Source: JAVVTQ01 sp036653595
GTDB lineage: Bacteria; Bacillota; Clostridia; Oscillospirales; Ruminococcaceae
Direction of reading: 5' to 3'
Assembly: GCA_036653595.1 (NCBI GenBank)
Contig: JAVVTQ010000057.1
Location: 1 to 7,708, forward strand
DNA: 7,708 bases
Translations under genes and position numbers: made by a program
Notes under the pieces: model-generated
What the model was told of the DNA's origin: nothing
The model's input: the letters and a program-made list of their open reading frames with translations, nothing else
The model's database searches: none
Shown here: piece by piece, positions 1 to 6,365 of the stretch
Layout: each line of letters begins with the position of its first letter
Position numbering within the stretch: position 1 is the first letter of the stretch

Positions 1-4
1 GGGA

Positions 5-58
5 CAAAGCGCAGCTTTGAAAAATTGTGATTAAAACGTTCTCAAAGCGCAGCTTTGA
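5..58. repeat. Twice-repeated 16-bp palindromic element, with a degenerate third copy downstream
   Basis: The 16-mer CAAAGCGCAGCTTTGA occurs exactly at 5-20 and 43-58. Each copy is a near-perfect inverted repeat around a GCA centre. The second copy extends to 8-bp arms (41-48 with 52-59); the first has 6-bp arms. A third, degenerate copy keeps the 9-nt core AAGCGCAGC at 87-95. The octamer GGGACAAA next to copy one (1-8) recurs beside copy three (99-106). Copy starts are about 38 and 43 bp apart. Neither hairpin is followed by a T-run on either strand, so these do not look like terminators. They could be a dispersed intergenic repeat, protein-binding sites, or the edge of a longer array running off the left end. 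Function unknown. Confidence 0.6.
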
Positions 59-108
59 GGTTGTTATAACACTTTCCCCATAAAGCAAGCGCAGCCGTGG
101 GACAAAAA

Positions 109-204
109 ATGAGTGCCTGCGAAAGCCGCTCGCTGACAGCCGAGAGACTGCGGTCGATTTCGTGCTGTAAAAAAAAACAGGTATGTGCTATTATAAAGGC
201 ATGA
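109..204 (+). CDS. Possible 31-residue leader peptide overlapping the next gene (doubtful)
   Basis: An ATG at 109 opens a 31-codon frame that ends at TGA 202-204. Its stop overlaps the ATG at 201 of the membrane-protein gene in an ATGA arrangement, which is the classic geometry for translational coupling. A weak GGGA (99-102) lies 6 nt upstream of the start. The peptide starts MSACESRSL, is basic and contains four cysteines and a KKK run. It resembles no family I recognise and has no signal peptide or membrane segment. The strong -10 box at 189-194 lies inside this frame, so transcripts from that promoter would not contain it. It is quite likely a chance reading frame. Confidence 0.15.
   Translation: MSACESRSLTAERLRSISCCKKKQVCAIIKA
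120..162 (+). other. Possible leader hairpin upstream of the membrane-protein gene
   Basis: Three nested complementary segments can form one bulged stem: CGAAA 120-124 with TTTCG 158-162, CCGC 126-129 with GCGG 150-153, and TCG 130-132 with CGA 141-143. The apical loop is about eight nucleotides. The stem is followed by nine adenines (169-177), not a T-run, so it is not a terminator on the plus strand. It does not match a riboswitch or ribosomal leader known to me. It may be part of the repeat-rich intergenic element or accidental folding. Confidence 0.2.
186..200 (+). promoter_or_regulatory. Extended -10 promoter directly against the start codon at 201
   Basis: TGC-TATTAT (186-194) matches the extended -10 consensus TGnTATAAT with one mismatch. 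Only the six-base discriminator AAAGGC separates it from the ATG at 201, so the predicted transcription start falls on or beside the A of that ATG. The -35 region is poor: the best hexamer, TGTAAA at 166-171 with 17-bp spacing, matches three of six. Weak -35 boxes are normal for extended -10 promoters. If active, it would make a leaderless or nearly leaderless message. The identification is by inspection only. Confidence 0.45.
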
Positions 205-2234
205 AATCAAAACTTATGAAAATTAAAAATTATGAGCTGTCCAAAAGGCTTTTTTGGATGCTTGCCGCACTGTTTGTCGCACTGAGGATTATTCTCGTAT
301 CACAGCAGACAATGTCGCTTGCTCCTGAGGTCAGCATGCTGGATGACACGCTCATGTACAGTGCCGCGAAAAGTATAAGCGCCGGAAACTGGCTGGGTGC
401 TTACAGCTATCTCGCCATGGGAAAGCACATGCTGTTTTCGGTGTGGTTGGCTTTGCTCAACGCACTCAAAATACCGTATCTGTTGGCCGGACAGCTGCTC
501 TATATCGGCGCGTGCTTTGCGCTTGTATTCTCATTTTGTCCCATACTGAAAAACAGATTGGTGCGGCTCATATTTCTTGTCTATTTGATGTATAGCCCCG
601 CTTCCTACGCTGATTTTACGCTGAGAGTGTACCGCGACAACATCACGACTGCCGTGTTCATGCTGGCTTTTGCCGCAGTTATAGGTTTTGCGATGCGCTC
701 GTGCGATGCGCGCGTTGGAAAGCTGTGGGGATATGCGGTGCTCGGCGGCCTTGCGCTCGGTGCGTCATGGCTTTTGCGCGAGGACGGCGCATGGCTGCTG
801 CCGCTTTATATTGTTGGCTTTGCTGTGAGCATATTTTACATGGTAAAACGAAACGCGACCAAAAAGCTCACGCGGTTTTGCGCTGCGGGTTCTGTTGCGG
901 CAATTGCGGCGCTTTGCATTGGCAGCTATTGCGCGGTCAATTACAGCCACTATGGACGCTTTATCGTCAGCGATTTCACCTCCGGGGAATTTTCAGACGC
1001 TTATGGCGCGCTCACACGCATAGAAGCCGAGGATGAACAGAGTCTCATACTGCCTGTTTCAAGGGAGGCGCGCGGCAAACTCTACAGCATATCGCCGACC
1101 TTTGCCACGCTCGAAAAATATCTCGAAGATGAATCCATGTCTCAATGGCAAAAGGATGTCGGCAAAGGAGAGATTGAGTATTCGGGCGGAGGCTTTTACT
1201 GGGCGGTGCGCGCAGCGGCGCAGCTTGAGGGCTATTACTCAAATGCGCAGTCGGCAAGCGAGTTTTGCCATAGAGTGAGCGAGGAAGTCAATGCGGGTCT
1301 TGAAAGTGAGACGGAAAATGTGCTGCCCAAAAGAAGCGGCCTAAACAGTCCGCTTGACATTAAATATCTGCTGCCCACGCTAAAGGAAACGCTGGATGGC
1401 TTTATAACCGTCGCAGCATATGGCGAAATTGAGACTTCGCCACAGCTTTCGACCGGCCCCGATGAGCTGATAGTGGAGATGGAGCGGTATCTTCACACCA
1501 AGGCGCAAAAGGCCGAAAAGGTGTTTAATGACGACATGCGAATAACCTTTTATGCCATATCGGAAAATGGCAGGGTATCGTCGACGCTTGTTGATGAAAA
1601 CCAAGATGCTGTGAGCTGCGACACAAATTTCTCATCCGCAGGAGATGTCTATATCAAATATCTTATCGATGGGGAGGCTCTTCAATACGCAAAGGACTGC
1701 CGAAAGACCTTTACCTATAAGGAGCAGAGCCTGCCATTGTCAATAAAACTGAGCTGTGAAGGAGAAGAAATTGTTGTGCCGGCGGCTGTCACAGACGGCG
1801 TGCAGCAGAAGGGCGGCATTCGCTACTGCGTTGAGTATTTGGGAAAAGACTATGTAAACGACGTGCGCTTTTCTTTTTTGGAAATATTCCTCTATAGGGT
1901 AATGCGCGTGCTCACTTGGGTCTACAGCGCCGTCAACATTCTGCTGACAGCCGCTGCGATTGTCTTGTTTTTTGCGGCAATTGCGCTGAAAATCAAGATG
2001 AGAGGTGCCGGGGAGTTTAGCTTCTCTCGCGCGATGTCATTTTGGGGCGCTCTCGCGATGCTGCTGGTCGCTGTGCTCAGACTGGGGATGATAGCCTTCG
2101 TGGAAGTCAGCGCGTTCGGCATTGGAACATATGCGATGTATCTTGCGGCGGTTTATCCGGCACTTATTGCGTTTTGCTTTGCGAGCTTTTCATTCTTCGC
2201 GAGCGAGAGGCAAAGGGCAAAAGAGCAAAAATAA
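201..2234 (+). CDS. Polytopic membrane protein, GT-C glycosyltransferase-like, with large extracytoplasmic domain
   Basis: Numbering from Met at 201 (677 residues): a basic N-terminus precedes a membrane segment at about 16-34. A loop follows with an acidic pair, Asp48-Asp49, in the place where GT-C enzymes carry their catalytic acidic residues. Several hydrophobic segments follow to about residue 245, with conserved-looking polar sites at RDN 145-147 and REDG 193-196. A hydrophilic domain of about 310 residues (247-560) comes next, including GGGFYW at about 329-334, then three C-terminal helices and a basic tail. Positive charges before the last upstream helix (around 215-224) place the domain outside the cell. 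The exact number of spans before it (seven or eight) is unresolved. A role in sugar transfer from a lipid carrier is inferred from this architecture, not from a recognised named family. Start choice is uncertain: ATGs at 183, 201 and 216 are in frame and none has a properly spaced Shine-Dalgarno; 201 fits the upstream -10 box. A two-way terminator follows the stop. Confidence 0.8.
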   Translation: MKSKLMKIKNYELSKRLFWMLAALFVALRIILVSQQTMSLAPEVSMLDDTLMYSAAKSISAGNWLGAYSYLAMGKHMLFSVWLALLNALKIPYLLAGQLLYIGACFALVFSFCPILKNRLVRLIFLVYLMYSPASYADFTLRVYRDNITTAVFMLAFAAVIGFAMRSCDARVGKLWGYAVLGGLALGASWLLREDGAWLLPLYIVGFAVSIFYMVKRNATKKLTRFCAAGSVAAIAALCIGSYCAVNYSHYGRFIVSDFTSGEFSDAYGALTRIEAEDEQSLILPVSREARGKLYSISPTFATLEKYLEDESMSQWQKDVGKGEIEYSGGGFYWAVRAAAQLEGYYSNAQSASEFCHRVSEEVNAGLESETENVLPKRSGLNSPLDIKYLLPTLKETLDGFITVAAYGEIETSPQLSTGPDELIVEMERYLHTKAQKAEKVFNDDMRITFYAISENGRVSSTLVDENQDAVSCDTNFSSAGDVYIKYLIDGEALQYAKDCRKTFTYKEQSLPLSIKLSCEGEEIVVPAAVTDGVQQKGGIRYCVEYLGKDYVNDVRFSFLEIFLYRVMRVLTWVYSAVNILLTAAAIVLFFAAIALKIKMRGAGEFSFSRAMSFWGALAMLLVAVLRLGMIAFVEVSAFGIGTYAMYLAAVYPALIAFCFASFSFFASERQRAKEQK

Positions 2235-2276
2235 AAAACGCGTCCGTTTGCCGATTAAGGCGATGGGCGCGTTTTT
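2234..2276. terminator. Bidirectional rho-independent terminator between convergent genes
   Basis: AAAAACGCGTCC (2234-2245) pairs with GGGCGCGTTTTT (2265-2276) over 12 positions, with one G-T wobble. A small inner GCC/GGC pairing sits in the loop. On the plus strand the structure ends in five T, and on the minus strand in six, so it can stop transcripts from both the membrane-protein gene and the MBOAT operon. The last base of the plus-strand TAA stop codon is already part of the 5' arm. The remaining 72 bases to the MBOAT stop codon show nothing I can assign. Confidence 0.8.
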
Positions 2277-2348
2277 GTATTATAAATTAACTTATCATGA
2301 GCGGCACAAAGCTGCGGGAAAATCGCAAAACCTGTTTGTGCGTGCGTT

Positions 2349-3884
2349 TTAGAATTTAAAATAAATAAAGTTAGAAGAGCCGAAGCTGCCAAAAAGCAGA
2401 ATGGCCGTAACCATCAGAGCGGTGCAGATAAAGGCTGCATTGGAGCCGAGCATAGCAAGCGGGTTATACTGCTTTGTTCCGGGCAGCTTTGCGCAGTAGG
2501 TGATGCGGTCGAGCAGCGCCGCAAAGACAATGCACAAGAAAAGCATCAAGGCATAGAATTTTATGTAGCCGGCGCCACTTGCGATGTTTGCGCCAAGCAT
2601 TCTAAAAATGTAATCCTTGAAAAGAGAAAAAGAAAAGGGAGAAAAGCTCTCTCGAATAACGTATGCGGAGTCCGACAATGTAGGAAGTGCAAAAAATATG
2701 TGGGCAAATGCGGTGAGAAAGAAAACAAGAAATGATTTTGCTGCATGGCGCAAGCCGTTCAAAAAGCCGCTTTTCAGCTTGCGCGGTCTGTTCCCCAAAA
2801 CTTTGTGCACAAGCTCCTCGCCGAGCCGAAAAAGTGCGTGCAGCAGTCCCCAAACAACAAAATTCCAGCTCGCCCCGTGCCACAGGCCGCTGAGCAAAAA
2901 CAAAATAACGATGTTCGCCGCTATGTGCGGTGCGTGTTTGTCGGCGTTTTTCCCAAAAAACAGCTTGTTTGCCCACCTCGACCAGACGAGCGGGATGAAA
3001 ATATAGTCCTGAAGCCATGTGGTCAGTGACATGTGCCAGCGCTTCCAGAAGCCTGATATATTCTCGGCATAATACGGAGCGTTGAAATTCTCTCGCAGCT
3101 CAAAGCCCAGAAATTTGGCGGCGCCGAGAGCCATGGAGGTGTAGCCGGAGAAATCGCAATAGATCTGCACAGCATAAGCGGTCGCGGCGAATATGAGCAT
3201 TATGCCCTTGTAGGTTCCGAGATCGCCGTACACGGTATTGACGATAACTGACAGCCCATCGGCTATAACCGCTTTTTTGAAAAGCCCATAGACAAAGCGC
3301 TGGGCGCCGTCGACGGCCCGCTCTTTGCAGAAACGGTGCTCTGTTTTAAATTGGGGCAAAAGCTCTTTTGCGCGGCCTATGGGTCCAGAGACTATCTGCG
3401 GGAAAAAGCTCACAAAAAGAGCATAGGTGACAAAGTTCTTTTCAGGCTCCAAGGAGCGTCGGTGTATGTCGATGGTGTAGCCGACGGTCTGAAAGGTGTA
3501 AAAGCTGATGCCGAGCGGGGCCGCGAGCGACAGAAGCGACGGCTGTGAAAAGGAGCCGAAAAAGGAGAAAACCCCACATATTGACTCCATGAAAAAATTG
3601 TAGTATTTAAATACAAACAGCACACCCAGATTGAGAAGCAGAGAAGCCGCAAACACCAGCTTGCGTTTTTTGCCGTCGGGAAGATGCCCGAGAAGAAGCG
3701 CCATGCCGTAGGTGAGAAAGGTGGAAAAACCGATAAATACGGCATAGGCAGGGATAGCCCACATATAAAAAGTGTAGCTTGCCGCAAGCAAAAAGATGTT
3801 TTGATATTTTCTCGGCAGCTTAAGGTAGACGGCGGCTGTCACGAGAACAAATATTATAAATTTCAATGAGCCTATGTTTATCAT
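2349..3884 (-). CDS. MBOAT-family membrane O-acyltransferase (AlgI/DltB-like)
   Basis: A full-length 511-residue polytopic membrane protein. Its AlgI-type MBOAT signatures occur in order: PLGISFYTFQ at 123-132, FFPQIVSGPI at 160-169, CDFSGY at 243-248, FWKRWHMSL at 279-287 and LSGLWHGASW at 331-340. His336 is the invariant MBOAT histidine; His284 is the second conserved histidine. The C-terminus ends in the FIYFKF tail typical of the family. Known members move an acyl group, usually acetyl, from a cytoplasmic donor across the membrane and work with a periplasmic or extracellular SGNH/DltD/AlgJ-type partner. That partner is the gene directly upstream, whose stop lies 3 nt before this ATG. An AAAAGGAA ribosome site (3891-3898) inside the partner's last codons supports this start and a shared transcript. 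Substrate is unknown. The absence of dltA/dltC in view argues weakly against a D-alanylation role; acetylation of an envelope glycan is the likelier guess. Confidence 0.93.
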   Translation of the reverse strand: MINIGSLKFIIFVLVTAAVYLKLPRKYQNIFLLAASYTFYMWAIPAYAVFIGFSTFLTYGMALLLGHLPDGKKRKLVFAASLLLNLGVLFVFKYYNFFMESICGVFSFFGSFSQPSLLSLAAPLGISFYTFQTVGYTIDIHRRSLEPEKNFVTYALFVSFFPQIVSGPIGRAKELLPQFKTEHRFCKERAVDGAQRFVYGLFKKAVIADGLSVIVNTVYGDLGTYKGIMLIFAATAYAVQIYCDFSGYTSMALGAAKFLGFELRENFNAPYYAENISGFWKRWHMSLTTWLQDYIFIPLVWSRWANKLFFGKNADKHAPHIAANIVILFLLSGLWHGASWNFVVWGLLHALFRLGEELVHKVLGNRPRKLKSGFLNGLRHAAKSFLVFFLTAFAHIFFALPTLSDSAYVIRESFSPFSFSLFKDYIFRMLGANIASGAGYIKFYALMLFLCIVFAALLDRITYCAKLPGTKQYNPLAMLGSNAAFICTALMVTAILLFGSFGSSNFIYFKF

Positions 3885-3887
3885 GGC

Positions 3888-5057
3888 CTATTCCTTTTCT
3901 TGCGGCAACATTTTGACGAGATCATCTGCAACATACGGCTTAAAATGATAGCCGTCGTAGAAATCATCCGCTTTGACATTTGCCGCGGCCGGGTCAAAGG
4001 TGCCGCAGATATTGGCACCCGCTTCTTCGGCTATTTTTTCAAAAGCCTCCTGCGCGAAAAAGAAGCCGGTATCCGAGTGGTTGTTCTTTATTGCGTTCCA
4101 AATGAGAGGGTTAAGAGGCGGCAATATTATATCGACGCGCACGCCCTTGCTCTTTAGATATTTGACGAATTTGCTCAAGACATCGAAGTTGTTTCCATAG
4201 GCTTTGTCAAAGCCCTTTAACCCCAAAATTTTAGACGGAAGCTGAGTTTTTGCGCGCTCATCGGTTGTCAGCAAGTCGGCGTTTCTGTAGCTCTCCGGAT
4301 ATGAATAGCTGCCGTCCTTTCTCAAAATGCCAAGGACGTCGTCGTCTGCCGACGTGGCGGTTACCGCGCCGGATTTGCCGCGGTTGTCCGAAAAGAGGGA
4401 CTGCACCGCCGACTGAAAATATGTGACTGAAAAGAGCTCGCTGACGGTGCCGGCACCCAAATCAAAAAGTGAAATTTTACTGTGAGGATCGCGGTATAGG
4501 GCGCCGATACTGAGAAGAGAACGATCTGCGCTCTCGAACCCCAAAAGATCTGTCAGCACGTGATAATAGCCGTCGCCCAGAGACTTTTCAAACCGCTCGC
4601 TCTTGAAGTTGTCGTTGAGATACCATGGGTCCATGCTGATAATCACGCGCTTTGGCAGGCCGTGATTTTGCTCATACACGCCAAAAATGCCAACTATTTC
4701 CTCAAGGGAAGCGCCCGAAATGCTGAAATTGAAAAAGCTGTCTTCACCCGTCATCTGCTTTGTTATGAGCGCGGCGCGGCTGGAGCCCAGGACAACCGTG
4801 TCAAAGCTGCCACCCTCAATTGCCAGCATTCGCTTTACGAGGCGTTCATTGAAGTTGTCGAGATTTTCTGCATTTTCGCCGCCCTTGACAATCGCTATGG
4901 CGCGCATCTCCGCGCTGTCGGGTGATGCGGCGTGAAAGATATTGCCGGGGTCTATAAAGTAATTGGCCGCGACCAGCACCACAAAAAGCGCGGCGAAAAA
5001 GCCGATTTTCAGATACAGCGGCAGCTTGCCCTTATTTTTACTCGCGACATTATTCAT
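3888..5057 (-). CDS. Membrane-anchored SGNH/DltD-AlgJ-like protein, partner of the MBOAT acyltransferase
   Basis: A 389-residue protein with a basic N-terminus and one membrane anchor at about 16-35; the rest is predicted to lie outside the membrane. SGNH-hydrolase elements are visible. Block I reads VVLGSSRA (88-95), with Ser93 in the GDS serine position. A conserved-type glycine follows in NFSISGAS (Gly115). The C-terminal block V DGYH (368-371) supplies the Asp and His of a catalytic triad. At the block III position the sequence is SMDPW (141-145), so the usual Asn is not obvious. Family members such as AlgJ, AlgX, DltD and WssI take part in transferring the acyl group onto the polymer outside the membrane. 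It is the first gene of a two-gene operon with the MBOAT gene. AAGAGG (5065-5070) lies 7 nt from the ATG, and an extended -10 promoter sits upstream. Whether it is a transferase or an esterase cannot be decided here. Confidence 0.85.
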   Translation of the reverse strand: MNNVASKNKGKLPLYLKIGFFAALFVVLVAANYFIDPGNIFHAASPDSAEMRAIAIVKGGENAENLDNFNERLVKRMLAIEGGSFDTVVLGSSRAALITKQMTGEDSFFNFSISGASLEEIVGIFGVYEQNHGLPKRVIISMDPWYLNDNFKSERFEKSLGDGYYHVLTDLLGFESADRSLLSIGALYRDPHSKISLFDLGAGTVSELFSVTYFQSAVQSLFSDNRGKSGAVTATSADDDVLGILRKDGSYSYPESYRNADLLTTDERAKTQLPSKILGLKGFDKAYGNNFDVLSKFVKYLKSKGVRVDIILPPLNPLIWNAIKNNHSDTGFFFAQEAFEKIAEEAGANICGTFDPAAANVKADDFYDGYHFKPYVADDLVKMLPQEKE

Positions 5058-5088
5058 CGGAAAACCTCTTAAACATAAGTATATTTAA

Positions 5089-5117
5089 AGTATAACAAAC
5101 ACACATTAAATTGTACA
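5089..5117 (-). promoter_or_regulatory. Promoter of the SGNH-MBOAT operon
   Basis: Read on the minus strand, TATACT (5094 to 5089) is preceded by TGT, giving an extended -10 box. TGTACA (5117 to 5112) lies 17 bp upstream and matches the -35 consensus at four of six positions. The predicted transcription start, near 5082, leaves a short leader of about 25 nt that contains the AAGAGG ribosome site. No other promoter is needed for the MBOAT gene downstream. Confidence 0.5.
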
Positions 5118-5124
5118 CCCGGAT

Positions 5125-5143
5125 TTGCAATGTGCGCTTGCAA
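5125..5143. promoter_or_regulatory. Possible operator: two TTGCAA palindromes 7 bp apart
   Basis: TTGCAA at 5125-5130 and 5138-5143 are each self-complementary and lie 13 bp apart centre to centre, so the whole is also an inverted repeat. The second copy coincides with the proposed -35 box of galM, and the first lies just upstream of the operon's -35 on the other strand. A regulator bound here could affect both divergent promoters. The copies are short and could be coincidence. Confidence 0.25.
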
Positions 5144-5166
5144 AGAGGCTATTTTTGCGATATTCT
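5138..5166 (+). promoter_or_regulatory. Promoter of galM
   Basis: TTGCAA (5138-5143) and TATTCT (5161-5166) are separated by exactly 17 bp, and each matches the housekeeping sigma consensus at four of six positions. The predicted start near 5173 gives a leader of about 23 nt. That leader contains AAAAGGA (5182-5188), 7 nt from the galM ATG. Confidence 0.45.
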
Positions 5167-5195
5167 AGTAATACAAGCGTGAAAAGGAAAATCAT

Positions 5196-6233
5196 ATGGA
5201 TATTTGTAAAAAATTGTTTGATATAGTCGACGGCCGCGAGGTTTTTGAGTATTCTATTTTCGCGGACGATGGGACAGGTCTTCGCGCGATAACACTGGGC
5301 GCGACGCTGACATCCATTGTCGCAAAGGACAGATATGGCGCGCTGCGCGATGTTGTGCTCGGCTATGACAGTGCCGGTGAATACCGCGACTGCTCGACAT
5401 ACTTCGGCGCAACCTGTGGGCGCTGTGCCAACAGGATAGCAAACGCCAGCTTCGCTTTGGGAGGGCGGGTATTTTGCCTCGACAAAAACAATGGCAATAA
5501 TCATCTGCACGGGGGATTTTGCGGCTTCAACAAAAAGCTCTTTGGAGCGACGGTGGAGGACGACAGCGTCGTCATGACATACACCAGCCCCGACGCAGAA
5601 GAGGGGTATCCGGGCGAGCTTTTTCTAAAGGTTATTTACGGATTCTGCGACGGCGCGGTCACCGTGAATTTTGAATATACGGCGAGCAAAGACACCGTGG
5701 CCAATATTGTCAACCACTCATACTTCAACCTGAATGGACACGGCTCAAAGCACTCGATAGAGGACCATTATTTGACGATTGACGCGGATGAATTCTGCGC
5801 GGTGGATGAGGGTCTGATTCCGTTTGAGGACACCGTTTCTGTTGTGGGCACTCCATTTGATTTCACAAAAGAGAAAAAAATCGGAGCTGAAATCAACATG
5901 TGCGATTTGCAGCTTAAGCGCGGCGGGGGATATGACCACAATTTTTGCCTGAGAGATGGCGACAGCTTTGCGAGAGCGGCTCGGCTTTGCTCGAAAGAGA
6001 GCGGTATTTGCATGGAAGTATGGACAGACAGACCCGGTATGCAGGTTTATACGGGAAATTTCATCGGGGACGAGGCCGGCAAGGGCGGCGCTAGGTACTT
6101 CGATCGCTGCGGCGTCGCACTCGAAACCCAGCTCTATCCGAACGCGATCAACACGCCCTCGTTTGAAAGCCCTGTTGTGAGAGACGGCCAAACGCTCAGA
6201 GTCAAAACAGAGTACAGGTTTTGCTCACTGTGA
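5196..6233 (+). CDS. galM: Aldose 1-epimerase (galactose mutarotase)
   Basis: It interconverts the alpha and beta anomers of aldoses such as galactose and glucose in the cytoplasm, feeding the Leloir pathway or general sugar use. The 345-residue length is standard. Family motifs are all present: GRCANRI (75-81), NHLHGG (102-107) with His105, NHSYFNL (173-179) with the catalytic acid His174, GYDHNF (245-250) with Asp247, and LETQLYPNA (309-317) with the catalytic base Glu310. No signal peptide is seen. AAAAGGA, 7 nt upstream, fixes the start. It has its own promoter, is divergent from the acylation operon and convergent with the EAL gene, and no galK or galT is in view, so it appears monocistronic. 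It is unusually rich in cysteine (14 residues), which would be tolerable in an anaerobe. The true sugar preference cannot be read from the sequence. Confidence 0.95.
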   Translation: MDICKKLFDIVDGREVFEYSIFADDGTGLRAITLGATLTSIVAKDRYGALRDVVLGYDSAGEYRDCSTYFGATCGRCANRIANASFALGGRVFCLDKNNGNNHLHGGFCGFNKKLFGATVEDDSVVMTYTSPDAEEGYPGELFLKVIYGFCDGAVTVNFEYTASKDTVANIVNHSYFNLNGHGSKHSIEDHYLTIDADEFCAVDEGLIPFEDTVSVVGTPFDFTKEKKIGAEINMCDLQLKRGGGYDHNFCLRDGDSFARAARLCSKESGICMEVWTDRPGMQVYTGNFIGDEAGKGGARYFDRCGVALETQLYPNAINTPSFESPVVRDGQTLRVKTEYRFCSL

Positions 6234-6313
6234 CAGGAACGGCCGATTTTGTCAAAACGCACAATGCATAAAACAGACAGGCTCGCAGGGGTGCCGAAAT
6301 GTGCGAAAACCAC

Positions 6314-6349
6314 AAAAAAGCGGGAGCTGCACACCAAACGCAGTCCCGC
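6314..6349 (-). terminator. Rho-independent terminator of the EAL gene
   Basis: GCGGGA-G-CTGC (6320-6330) pairs with GCAGTCCCGC (6340-6349) as a 10-bp GC-rich stem with one bulged G and a nine-base loop. On the minus strand it is followed by six T (6319 to 6314), a good tail for the gene ending at 6366. For galM, reading rightward, the stem is followed only by GGGTTTT. An outer AAAACC/GGTTTT pairing (6306-6311 with 6351-6356) could lengthen the hairpin, so it may stop galM transcripts less efficiently. The rest of 6234-6313 shows nothing assignable. Confidence 0.75.
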
Positions 6350-6365
6350 GGGTTTTGCTGATATT

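Noticed and set aside
1..106. CRISPR array or attachment site from the repeated palindromes
   Set aside because: Only two exact 16-bp copies, with no regular 30-40 bp repeats or unique spacers, no cas gene, no tRNA and no integrase in view.
2602..3018. Overlapping frames of 94-138 codons on both strands inside the MBOAT gene
   Set aside because: All lie within a gene with full family motifs; the translations are Arg/Lys/Ser-rich without domains, typical of out-of-frame reading.
4560..4925. Plus-strand frame of 121 codons inside the SGNH gene
   Set aside because: Antisense to a supported gene, with no recognisable domain or ribosome site.
2349..5057. dlt operon (dltB/dltD) for teichoic acid D-alanylation
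   Set aside because: No dltA or dltC is in view, the order is SGNH then MBOAT as a closed two-gene unit, and the MBOAT motifs and FIYFKF end look AlgI-like; not fully excluded.
5106..5510. Minus-strand frame of 134 codons across the galM promoter and 5' end
   Set aside because: It is antisense to a well-supported galM, covers both divergent promoters, and shows no domain; a shadow frame.
5745..6191. Minus-strand frame of 148 codons inside galM
   Set aside because: galM is intact with all catalytic motifs over this stretch; the antisense translation shows no domain.
5196..6233. Glucose-6-phosphate 1-epimerase (YeaD-like) instead of galM
   Set aside because: NHLHGG, NHSYFNL, GYDHNF and the C-terminal ETQ motif match the GalM branch.
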